A stretch of DNA of 11,404 nt from contig JADGIB010000099.1 in NCBI GenBank assembly GCA_019683665.1, positions 1-11,404 on the forward strand, written 5' to 3'. This stretch comes from Solirubrobacteraceae bacterium (GTDB lineage: Bacteria > Actinomycetota > Thermoleophilia > Solirubrobacterales > Solirubrobacteraceae). The position numbers were made by a program, and so were the translations under genes. Position 1 is the first letter of the stretch; each line of letters begins with the position of its first letter. Below the pieces are notes generated by a model. It was not told the origin of the DNA, did no database searches, and worked only from the letters and a program-made list of their open reading frames with translations. Positions 1 to 6,014 of this stretch are shown in pieces.

Positions 1-7
1 GGGCGGG

Positions 8-828
8 CTAGGGGAGACCGAAGACGCGGCGCGCGTTGCCGCCCAGGAACAGCTCGCGGGTCTCGTCGTCGAGGCCGAGCTCGTCGAGCCCCTCGAGCGC
101 GCGCTCGGGCGCGATCATCGGGTGGTTCGTGCCGAACAGGACCTTGCGCCGGCCGCCGCGGCTGCGCAGGTAGCGGACGAGCTCGGACGGGTAGCGGCGC
201 GCCGTGTAGGCCGAGGGTCGATGTGGACGTTCTCGTGCTTGCGGCAGACGGCGACCATCTCCTCGGTCCACGGGTAGCCGATGTGCCCGCCGACGATGAC
301 GAGCTCGGGGAAGTCGAGCGCGACCTGGTCGACGTAGGGGATCGGGCTGCCGACCTCGCTCGGCCGCAGCGGGCCGGTGTGGCCGACCTGGGTGCAGAAC
401 GGCACGCCGAGCTCGACGCAGGCCGCGTACAGGGGGTAGAAGCGCCGGTCGGTCGGCGGGGCCTCCCACAGCCACGGCAGGACCCGCAGCCCCTTGAAGC
501 CGAGCTCGGTCACGCACCGGCGCAGCTCGCGCACCGCGGCCACCGGGCGGCGCAGGTCGACCGAGGCGATCCCGCTGAAGCGGTCCGGGCGGGCGGCCAC
601 CCAGGCGGCGACCTCGTCGTTGGAGACGAGCGCGCCCTCCGGGCCGTGCCAGGCGCTCAGGAGCGCGTGGTCGACCCCGGCGGCGTCCATCGCCGCGATC
701 GTCAGCTCGATCGGCTGCTCCTCGGTCGGCATCGCGCCGCCCGTCCAGCGCCGCAGCGAGGCGAGCATGTCGTGGGCGATGAAGCGGGCGGTCGGGTGCT
801 GCGCCCAGGCGTCGACGATCGTGGTCAT
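8..828 (-). pseudogene. Amidohydrolase-2 family protein, disrupted by a one-base frameshift
   Basis: This is a TIM-barrel amidohydrolase (Amidohydro_2 type), probably a cytoplasmic hydrolase or decarboxylase of unknown substrate. ATG at 828 opens a frame that matches the family through residue 204 (GHIGYPWTEE, then ENVHID). Past about position 215 the family pattern continues in another frame (SAYTARRYP, FGTNHP, GNARRVFGLP) to the stop at 8-10. Restoring one base (GAC-CCT back to GAC-ACC-TCG on the coding strand) gives 273 residues, a normal length. His150 and His182 sit where metal-ligand histidines are expected. The N-terminal HxH is replaced by WAQH, and the usual Asp of GTD is Asn235, so metal binding may be weak or altered. 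It lies 61 bases after the VWA gene on the same strand, with GAGG 8 bases before ATG as ribosome binding site. The family call is firm; substrate is unknown, and whether the break is real or a sequencing error cannot be decided here. Confidence 0.8.
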
Positions 829-849
829 CCCGGCAGCCTCGCCGCCGGG
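829..849 (-). promoter_or_regulatory. Inverted repeat presenting the ribosome binding site of the amidohydrolase
   Basis: CCCGGC and GCCGGG form a perfect 6-bp inverted repeat around a 9-base loop, ending directly before the ATG at 828. On the coding strand the loop contains GAGG, the likely Shine-Dalgarno core, 8 bases from the start. In RNA this would be a hairpin with the ribosome binding site exposed in its loop. In DNA this GC-rich such repeats also arise by chance, so any regulatory role is inference. Confidence 0.25.
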
Positions 850-889
850 CGCCCGCCGCGCATCGGGGGCATCCCTCGCCGCCGCGCGC

Positions 890-2308
890 TCAGACCGTCA
901 TCGGCTTCGTCAGCGCCTTGACGAAGTCCTCGAGCTGGGTCGTCGTCCAGCACTCGAACGCCTCGCAGTGCTGCTCGTAGACGGCGATGACCGAGTCGCC
1001 GTAGTTCCAGTAGAGGCGCGGCTCGGGGTTCAGCCAGAACGTGCGCCCGGCCAGCGACGCGATCTCGCCGAACACGTCGGCGCGCGGGTCGCGCCCGTTC
1101 GTGCGGGCGTCGCCGAGGACGATGACCGTCGCGCGCGGGTGCAGCTCGTCGGCGACCGCGTCGCGGAACTCGCTCCACACCCGCCCGTAGTCGGTGTAGC
1201 CGGAGATGTCGGCCACCCCGGCGTCGCGGGAGATCGCCTGCGACACGGCCTCGAAGTCGCGCTCGCGCTCGAAGACGTCGGTCACCTCGCTGATGCGCTC
1301 GATGAACACGAACGAGCGCATCTTGCGGAACGTGTCGTGCAGCGCGTGCAGGACCGACAGGAAGAAGACCGACGCGCTCGTCACGCTCGTCGACACGTCG
1401 CAGAGGACGAACAGCTCGGGGCGCCGCGGCCGGCGCGGGCGGAAGCGCAGGTCGACCGGGACGCCGCCGGTCTGCAGCGAGGCGCGCATCGTCCGGCGCA
1501 CGTCGACGTGGGCGTGGCGCCTGCGCCCGCGCGCCTCCATGCCCTGGGTGGCCAGGCGGCGGCGCAGCTGGGCGACGACGCGATGGACGGCGGCGAGGTC
1601 CTGCAGCGGGCCGGTCGGCAGCGCGCGGTCGAGCTCGTTCAGCGGGCGGGAGGCGGGGAGCTGCTCGGTGCGCTCGATCTGGCCGCGCTCGAGCTCGCGG
1701 CGCAGGATCTGCTCGAAGCGGCGCAGCGCGTCGCGGGGCAGCCCGTCGCGGCGCGGGTCCTCGGGCGGCAGGTCCGGCTGCGGCTCGCTGCGCAGCCCGA
1801 GCTGGCGGCGGATGCGCTGGACGTCGACGCCGACGACGCCCGACCCGGTCCCCTGGCGCCCGAACGCGGCGATCGCCAGCCGGGCGAGGTCGCGCATCGC
1901 GCTCTCGTCGCCCTCGCGCAGCGCCTCGGCGATCTGCCGGCGCAGCGCGTCGAGGTCGATGTCGCGGTCGCCGGGGGCCGGCTCGCCCTCGCCGCTGCCG
2001 CCGGCCTCGGTGCCGACGGCGCCCTCCTTGATCCCGGCGCGCACCGCGGCCGCCTCGGCGGCGCGGAAGAAGAAGCGCTCGAAGACGAGCTCGAACACGC
2101 GGCGGTCCTCGGGCGACTTCGCCAGCGTCGCCGCGAGCGCCTCGCGGACGACGTCCGGCTTCGTCCACGGCACCTCCTCGAGCGCGGCGAACGCGTCGAG
2201 CAGCTCCGACGTTCCCACGGCCACGCCCTCGGAGCGCAGCGCCTCGCCCAGCTCGATCAGGCGGGCCGAGATGCCGGGCGGGCCGGGATCAGGCAGCCTG
2301 GGTGCCAA
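890..2308 (-). CDS. CoxE-like von Willebrand factor type A (VWA) domain protein
   Basis: This is a 472-residue cytoplasmic protein of the CoxE-like VWA family. Such proteins act as metal-binding partners of MoxR-type AAA+ ATPases and help mature or activate target enzymes; in CO-dehydrogenase systems CoxD and CoxE act together on the active-site cluster. Residues 13-95 form a helical N-terminal region, and 100-115 a Gly/Glu-rich linker. The VWA domain starts near 297 with a complete MIDAS motif DVSTS (304-308), plus Thr372 in GYTDYG and Asp400 in LGDARTNGRDP, the last typical of CoxE-like proteins. The start is TTG at 2308, overlapping the ATPase stop by 20 bases; no ATG lies nearby, and later starts would remove the conserved ISARLIELGEAL helix. 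The overlap implies translational coupling. No coxL/M/S genes are present, so the client enzyme is unknown. The downstream amidohydrolase is a possible but unproven client. Confidence 0.88.
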   Translation of the reverse strand: MAPRLPDPGPPGISARLIELGEALRSEGVAVGTSELLDAFAALEEVPWTKPDVVREALAATLAKSPEDRRVFELVFERFFFRAAEAAAVRAGIKEGAVGTEAGGSGEGEPAPGDRDIDLDALRRQIAEALREGDESAMRDLARLAIAAFGRQGTGSGVVGVDVQRIRRQLGLRSEPQPDLPPEDPRRDGLPRDALRRFEQILRRELERGQIERTEQLPASRPLNELDRALPTGPLQDLAAVHRVVAQLRRRLATQGMEARGRRRHAHVDVRRTMRASLQTGGVPVDLRFRPRRPRRPELFVLCDVSTSVTSASVFFLSVLHALHDTFRKMRSFVFIERISEVTDVFERERDFEAVSQAISRDAGVADISGYTDYGRVWSEFRDAVADELHPRATVIVLGDARTNGRDPRADVFGEIASLAGRTFWLNPEPRLYWNYGDSVIAVYEQHCEAFECWTTTQLEDFVKALTKPMTV

Positions 2309-3194
2309 CGCCGCTCGCCGGGCCCGGGCCGAGCCGCACGCCGACGCGCTCGGCGACGATGTCGAGGTCGGTGCGGTGCTTGACGATCACCGACATCGTC
2401 TCCCGGAAGAGCCGCTCGTCGATGTCGTCGGCCCCGAGGAGCAGCAGCGCGCGCGCCCAGTCGATCGACTCCGCGATCGACGGCGGCTTCTTGAGGTCGA
2501 GCTCGCGGACCATGTGGACGACCTCGACGAGCTTGCGCGCCACCTGCTCGGACAGGTCCGGGGTGTGCAGCCGCACGATCTCCAGCTCCTGCTCGACCGA
2601 CGGGTAGTCGAGCCACAGGTAGAGGCAGCGCCGCTTCAGCGCCTCGGTCAGCTCGCGCGAGTTGTTCGAGGTCAGCAGGACGACCGGGGTCGTCTTCGCC
2701 GCCACCGGCCCGAGCTCCGGGATCGAGATCTGGAAGTCGCTGAGGACCTCGAGGAGCATCGCCTCGAACTCCTGGTCGGTCTTGTCGATCTCGTCGATCA
2801 GGAGCACGACCGGCTCGGGCGAGGCGATCGCGGTCATCAGCGGGCGCTCGAGCAGGAACTCCTCGCCGAAGATGTCGTCCTGCACGCGGTCCCAGCCGGT
2901 GTCGGCCGCCTCGGCCTGGATGCGCAGCAGCTGCTTGCGGTAGTTCCACTCGTAGAGCGCCTTGGCCTCGTCGAGCCCCTCGTAGCACTGCAGGCGCACG
3001 AGCCGGCGGTCGAGGTAGCGGGCCAGCGCCTTGGCCAGCTCGGTCTTGCCGACCCCGGCCGGGCCCTCGACGAGCACGGGCTTGCCGAGGCGCGTCGCCA
3101 GGTAGGCGACGAGCGCGGTGGACTCGCCCGGCAGGTAGCCGACCGACTGCAGGCCCTCGCGGACCTGGTCGACGGAGGTCGGGGTGGCGGCCAT
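2289..3194 (-). CDS. MoxR-family AAA+ ATPase (CoxD-like)
   Basis: This 301-residue AAA+ ATPase belongs to the MoxR group, whose members hydrolyse ATP to remodel or activate partner enzymes together with a VWA protein. Visible motifs are Walker A GPAGVGKT (44-51), Walker B LLIDEIDK (131-138), sensor-1 TSNN (175-178) and an arginine-finger candidate in ALKRRCLY (Arg188/189). The segment CYEGLDEAKALYEWNYRKQLL (from residue 70) is typical of CoxD-like MoxR proteins. The helical C-terminal lid spans about 205-285. The length is normal for the family. ATG at 3194 has no Shine-Dalgarno sequence but a TACCAT box 11 bases upstream, so the transcript would have a leader of only a few bases. The CoxE-like gene follows with a 20-base overlap, forming the classic MoxR/VWA pair. 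The family call is very firm; assigning it to CO dehydrogenase is not supported here. Confidence 0.92.
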   Translation of the reverse strand: MAATPTSVDQVREGLQSVGYLPGESTALVAYLATRLGKPVLVEGPAGVGKTELAKALARYLDRRLVRLQCYEGLDEAKALYEWNYRKQLLRIQAEAADTGWDRVQDDIFGEEFLLERPLMTAIASPEPVVLLIDEIDKTDQEFEAMLLEVLSDFQISIPELGPVAAKTTPVVLLTSNNSRELTEALKRRCLYLWLDYPSVEQELEIVRLHTPDLSEQVARKLVEVVHMVRELDLKKPPSIAESIDWARALLLLGADDIDERLFRETMSVIVKHRTDLDIVAERVGVRLGPGPASGVGTQAA

Positions 3195-3205
3195 GGGAGC
3201 TGCAG

Positions 3206-3215
3206 ATGGTAGAAC
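3206..3215. promoter_or_regulatory. Candidate overlapping divergent -10 boxes (ATPase and small membrane protein)
   Basis: The two divergent start codons are separated by only 30 bases (3195-3224). Reading plus, TAGAAC (3210-3215) lies 9 bases before ATG at 3225. Reading minus, TACCAT (3211-3206) lies 11 bases before ATG at 3194. Both boxes share the TA at 3210-3211. The plus box lacks the usual final T and no -35 is recognisable, so this is a weak prediction. Confidence 0.35.
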
Positions 3216-3224
3216 GCCCCGTCC

Positions 3225-3455
3225 ATGCCGTCAGCTGCGAGCGCGATCCCCGCCGCCCCGTTCCTCGCGGTCATGGCGTTCGGCGTCCTCGTCGCGATCG
3301 CCGGGCACGTCGCCCGGGCCCGCTGGCTCGTCGTCGTCGGGCTCGTGCTCCTGTTCGCGTCGACCGCGGCGATCCTCGTCGGCGCGTTCGTCGACTACCA
3401 GGGCGGCGGGACCGACCCGCGCCGGCCGCACGACCCGCGCGAGCCGACGCTCTGA
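3225..3455 (+). CDS. Small two-helix membrane protein, unknown function
   Basis: This 76-residue protein has two hydrophobic segments, about residues 11-28 and 34-54, joined by a short basic turn (HVARAR). A polar, proline- and arginine-containing tail (DPRRPHDPREPTL) follows. With both helices crossing, N- and C-termini would be on the same side, and the positive turn suggests that both ends lie outside. It resembles the small hydrophobic proteins often found singly in actinobacteria; I do not recognise a named family. ATG at 3225 is the only sensible start, 9 bases after a TAGAAC box and without a Shine-Dalgarno sequence. It is divergent from the MoxR ATPase and convergent with the four-helix membrane protein, 29 bases from that gene's stop. 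Codon use matches the neighbours. Moderately sure that it is a real gene. Confidence 0.65.
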   Translation: MPSAASAIPAAPFLAVMAFGVLVAIAGHVARARWLVVVGLVLLFASTAAILVGAFVDYQGGGTDPRRPHDPREPTL

Positions 3456-3484
3456 GGCCGCCGGGCCGCGGCGGGCGACGGCGC

Positions 3485-4267
3485 TCAGCGGTCGGGCAGG
3501 TGCTGGGTCTCGGCCTCGTCGAACGAGAGCTGGCCGGGCATCGGCGGCTCGTCGCCGGCCGGGCGGCGCCGGCGCGGGGCGGGCGCGGGCTCGGCCGGCG
3601 CCTCCGACGGCAGCCGCCGCGTCGGGGCCTCCGCGGGCGGCTCGTCCGGCGCGACCCGGCGCGTCGGGGCCTCGTCGACGGGCCGCGCGACGACGCCGGG
3701 CGACTCGGCGGCCGGCGGCGCGGGGGCCGCGCGGCGCGGCCGCTCGCCGCGGCGCCGCGTCCGCGGCGGCAGGTCGAAGGCGACGTCGTCGCCGGCGGCC
3801 GGCAGCGGCGGCTCGGGCCGGTGCGCGGCCCGGATCCGGTAGCCCGCGTAGACGAGGAACGCGGCGGCGAGGAACGCGATGAAGACGCCCCACTGGATGC
3901 CGATCGTCGCGCTGTCGCCGGTGACGTCGGGGTGGTCGAGCACCCGGTAGAAGATGAGCAGCGCCGCCCACCCGCCGGCGATCATCACGATGAGGCCGTC
4001 GCCGCCGGGCAGGTGGAAGGCCCGCTGCTCGCCGCGCGCGAACAGGAGCGCGAGCACGCCGACGGCGACGAGGACGACCGACGCCATGACGAAGTCGGCC
4101 GACCCGAACCCGCTGAGCTTGTCCTCGACGAACGTCCCCTTGGCCCGGTCGTAGAACGACTTCTCGTACCAGGGCAGGAACAGCGTGGCCAGCAGGAGGA
4201 ACGCGGCCACCGCGGCCAGCCGCTGCTCGCCCGCGAGGTTGGCCCAGGCGTGCCTAACCCGGTCCAC
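3485..4267 (-). CDS. Four-helix membrane protein with long disordered Pro/Ala/Arg tail
   Basis: This 260-residue protein has four predicted transmembrane segments, about residues 15-33, 57-77, 90-108 and 123-142. A roughly 110-residue tail follows, rich in Pro, Ala, Glu and Arg and certainly disordered. The first helix ends in LFLPWYEKSFYD, a FLPWY motif I associate with actinobacterial membrane proteins of unknown function. The tail carries two near-copies of APTRR (200-204 and 214-218) and ends in QLSFDEAETQHLPDR. It has no catalytic motif. GTG at 4267 overlaps the stop of the 72-residue gene by 14 bases, with GGAGG just 3 bases before it, closer than usual; coupling from the upstream gene may matter more. 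It is the last gene of the minus-strand run behind the Get3-like ATPase, so a role as membrane partner of that ATPase is a reasonable guess, not a demonstrated function. Confidence 0.8.
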   Translation of the reverse strand: MDRVRHAWANLAGEQRLAAVAAFLLLATLFLPWYEKSFYDRAKGTFVEDKLSGFGSADFVMASVVLVAVGVLALLFARGEQRAFHLPGGDGLIVMIAGGWAALLIFYRVLDHPDVTGDSATIGIQWGVFIAFLAAAFLVYAGYRIRAAHRPEPPLPAAGDDVAFDLPPRTRRRGERPRRAAPAPPAAESPGVVARPVDEAPTRRVAPDEPPAEAPTRRLPSEAPAEPAPAPRRRRPAGDEPPMPGQLSFDEAETQHLPDR

Positions 4268-4472
4268 CGGCCTCCAGCGCCGCCAGGCGCCGCTCGATCA
4301 GCTCGGCCACGCGCGGGTCGACGCCGCCGCCGGCGGCCACCGCCCGCGCCTCCTCGAGCGCCTCGCGGGCCCGCCGCGCCCGGTCGGCGGGGTCGCCCTC
4401 GTTCTTGAGGACGTTGTCGGCGCGCAGCAGCAGGGTGCGCACGCGATCGGCGGGGTCGCGCGGGGTGCTCAT
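4254..4472 (-). CDS. 72-residue helical protein, unknown function
   Basis: This small soluble protein of 72 residues is almost all charged helix. DPADR occurs twice (residues 7-11 and 27-31), each leading into an Arg/Ala-rich helix (VRTLLLRADNVLKNEG and ARRAREALEEARAVAAGG). A third helix, VAELIERRLAALEAG, follows. This looks like a small helical hairpin or three-helix bundle. There is no signal peptide or membrane segment, and I recognise no family. ATG at 4472 has AGGA 10 bases upstream, a plausible ribosome binding site inside the 15-base gap after the 113-residue gene. Its end overlaps the start of the membrane protein by 14 bases. Placement inside a tight operon and matching base composition support it as a real gene. 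Confidence 0.7.
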   Translation of the reverse strand: MSTPRDPADRVRTLLLRADNVLKNEGDPADRARRAREALEEARAVAAGGGVDPRVAELIERRLAALEAGGPG

Positions 4473-4487
4473 CGTCGCTGCATCCTG

Positions 4488-4829
4488 TCAGGCGATCGGG
4501 ATGTCCTCGGCGGTCCGCGGCGGCGCGCCGCCCTCCGCCGCGACCTCGCGCTCCAGGCGCGACACGAGCCAGTCCAGCAGCGCCCGCAGGATGAGCAGCA
4601 GCTGGCGCACGAGGTCGGCGATCTGCCGGCGCAGGTCGGGCGGCACGAGCTCGCGCAGCGCCGCCAGCAGCGACGCGAGCGCCTGCGCCTCCTCGGCGAA
4701 CGCCCGGCCGTCCTCGCGCGGGACGTCCCAGCCCTTCGGCGGCACGCCGGAGCCCATCAGCCGCTCGGCGGCCTCCTGGGTGGCGCGCACCTGGGCGCGC
4801 AGCTCCTCGAGGGGGTCAGGCTCGGCCAT
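4488..4829 (-). CDS. 113-residue helical protein, likely partner of the Get3-like ATPase
   Basis: I do not recognise a family. An acidic N-terminal helix (DPLEELRAQVRATQEAAERL) leads into a Gly/Pro-rich motif (GSGVPPKGWDVPRED, 26-40). A long helical part follows, with an amphipathic, very leucine-rich stretch QLLLILRALLDWLV (76-89). The tail is polar. An Arg and an Asp inside the hydrophobic stretch argue against a simple transmembrane helix; a membrane-surface or protein-binding helix fits better. I chose ATG at 4829, overlapping the ATPase stop by 14 bases, rather than the in-frame ATG 60 bases upstream, which would bury the gene deeper in the ATPase and add a basic, unstructured extension. 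The overlap suggests translational coupling. The hydrophobic helix makes it a conceivable client or co-factor of the ATPase; this is inference. Confidence 0.72.
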   Translation of the reverse strand: MAEPDPLEELRAQVRATQEAAERLMGSGVPPKGWDVPREDGRAFAEEAQALASLLAALRELVPPDLRRQIADLVRQLLLILRALLDWLVSRLEREVAAEGGAPPRTAEDIPIA

Positions 4830-6003
4830 CGTCGGGTTCGTCGAAGCGAAGCTCCAGCGCCCCGTCCGAGAACGAGGCGCCAGCCGCACGATAGCCCGCC
4901 AGCGCGGGCGGGAGCACGACCGTCCGCTTGTGCCCGTCGACGCGGACGATCACCTCGGCCCCGATCTTGCGCAGCGCGATGTCGCCCTTCTCGGCGAACG
5001 GGAGGTCGAGGCGCAGCACGGCGCCGTCGTCGTCGACGCGCAGCTCCTGGGCCAGGCGCCGGTGCAGGACGGCGGCCGGGTCGACCCCGTCGAAGACGGC
5101 GGCGGCCAGCTCGTCGAGCCGCTCCTCGCCGACGACCTCGGCGGCGAAGTACGGGGCGGTGAGGACCGGGACCGGCGCGAACCCGGCGCGCACCTCCTCG
5201 AGCGCCTCGAGCTGGCGGCGGCGCCACGGCTCGAAGTACGCGCCGACCTCCTCGGGGAAGACGCGGTTGACGACGATCGCGTCGGTGAGGAAGCCGTAGA
5301 GGTTCAGGTACGTGAACGTGCGGCGCGCCTCGTCGACGACCATCCGGTCGGGCGTCGTCACCAGGCGGATCGAGACCTGCTCGCGGTCGCGGAGGATCTC
5401 GTTCATCGCGATGAGGTTCTCGATGAGCCGCCCGACCTCGTCGAGCACGTCGTCGCCGGGCAGGCGCACGTCGAACATCGCGCGCGCGATCGGCCGCGCC
5501 GCGTCCATGAGCCGCGACTGCTGCGGGAACACCTTCGCCAGCCACCAGCGCAGGACGTCCGGGAACGACAGCAGCCGCAGCGTCTCGCCGGTCGGGGCGC
5601 AGTCGACGACGATCGCGTCCCACTCGCCGCTCTCGTGGTGGCGCTTGATCTGCAGGAGGCTGAACAGCTCGTCCATCCCGGGCGGGACCGACAGCTCCTC
5701 GGCCGAGATGCGGTCGGCGCCGCGCTCGGTCAGCAGCTCGCCCGCCCACGCCTGCACGGCCGACCAGTGGCGCTCCATCTCGTCCTGGGCGGCGACCTGC
5801 TGGCCCCAGAGCCGCTCGCCGGCCGGGGTCGGGTCGGGGCCGAGCTCGCGCTGGAGCGCGTCGGCGAGCGAGTGGGCCGGGTCGGTCGACAGGACGACCG
5901 TCCGCATCCCCGCGGCCGCGCAGCGGCGGGCGGTGGCGGCGGCGACCGACGTCTTGCCGACGCCGCCCTTGCCGGTGTAGAGGATCGTGCGCGGGCTCCC
6001 CAC
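4816..6003 (-). CDS. Get3/ArsA-family ATPase with C-terminal HSP20-like domain
   Basis: This 395-residue ATPase of the ArsA/Get3 branch of the SIMIBI P-loop group is probably a homodimer. In eukaryotes Get3 delivers tail-anchored membrane proteins; bacterial single-domain relatives are little studied. Visible motifs are the deviant Walker A GKGGVGKT (11-18), switch I STDPAHS (39-45) and switch II DCAPTGETLRLL (134-145). The helical region RHHESGEWD to about 230 carries the likely client-binding part. The last 75 residues (LRLDLPFAEKGDIALRKIGA onward) look like the beta-sandwich HSP20-like domain found at the end of some ArsA-like ATPases and Get3d proteins. Cysteines occur only near 28 and in the switch, so neither the ArsA arsenite site nor the Get3 zinc CxxC is present: an arsenite pump is unlikely. 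GTG at 6003 is the only start that opens right before the P-loop strand, 11 bases after the epimerase stop. It overlaps the following 113-residue gene. Confidence 0.88.
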   Translation of the reverse strand: MGSPRTILYTGKGGVGKTSVAAATARRCAAAGMRTVVLSTDPAHSLADALQRELGPDPTPAGERLWGQQVAAQDEMERHWSAVQAWAGELLTERGADRISAEELSVPPGMDELFSLLQIKRHHESGEWDAIVVDCAPTGETLRLLSFPDVLRWWLAKVFPQQSRLMDAARPIARAMFDVRLPGDDVLDEVGRLIENLIAMNEILRDREQVSIRLVTTPDRMVVDEARRTFTYLNLYGFLTDAIVVNRVFPEEVGAYFEPWRRRQLEALEEVRAGFAPVPVLTAPYFAAEVVGEERLDELAAAVFDGVDPAAVLHRRLAQELRVDDDGAVLRLDLPFAEKGDIALRKIGAEVIVRVDGHKRTVVLPPALAGYRAAGASFSDGALELRFDEPDDGRA

Positions 6004-6014
6004 CGCGCGCCAGC

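Noticed and set aside
890..3194. Calling the MoxR/VWA pair coxD and coxE of a CO dehydrogenase cluster
   Set aside because: No CO dehydrogenase structural genes in the window; this protein pair occurs in many other contexts.
494..3212. Long plus-strand open frames opposite the amidohydrolase, VWA and ATPase genes
   Set aside because: They are low-complexity Arg/Ala/Ser-rich shadows caused by GC-rich third positions; the minus-strand proteins here show clear family motifs.
3456..3484. Terminator between the convergent genes (CCGCC-N7-GGCGG)
   Set aside because: Only a 5-bp stem and no T-run; such short repeats are expected by chance at this GC content.
4816..6003. Arsenite efflux ATPase (arsA) as part of an arsenic resistance operon
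   Set aside because: No arsB, arsR or arsC nearby, one ATPase domain rather than two, and no arsenite-binding cysteines.
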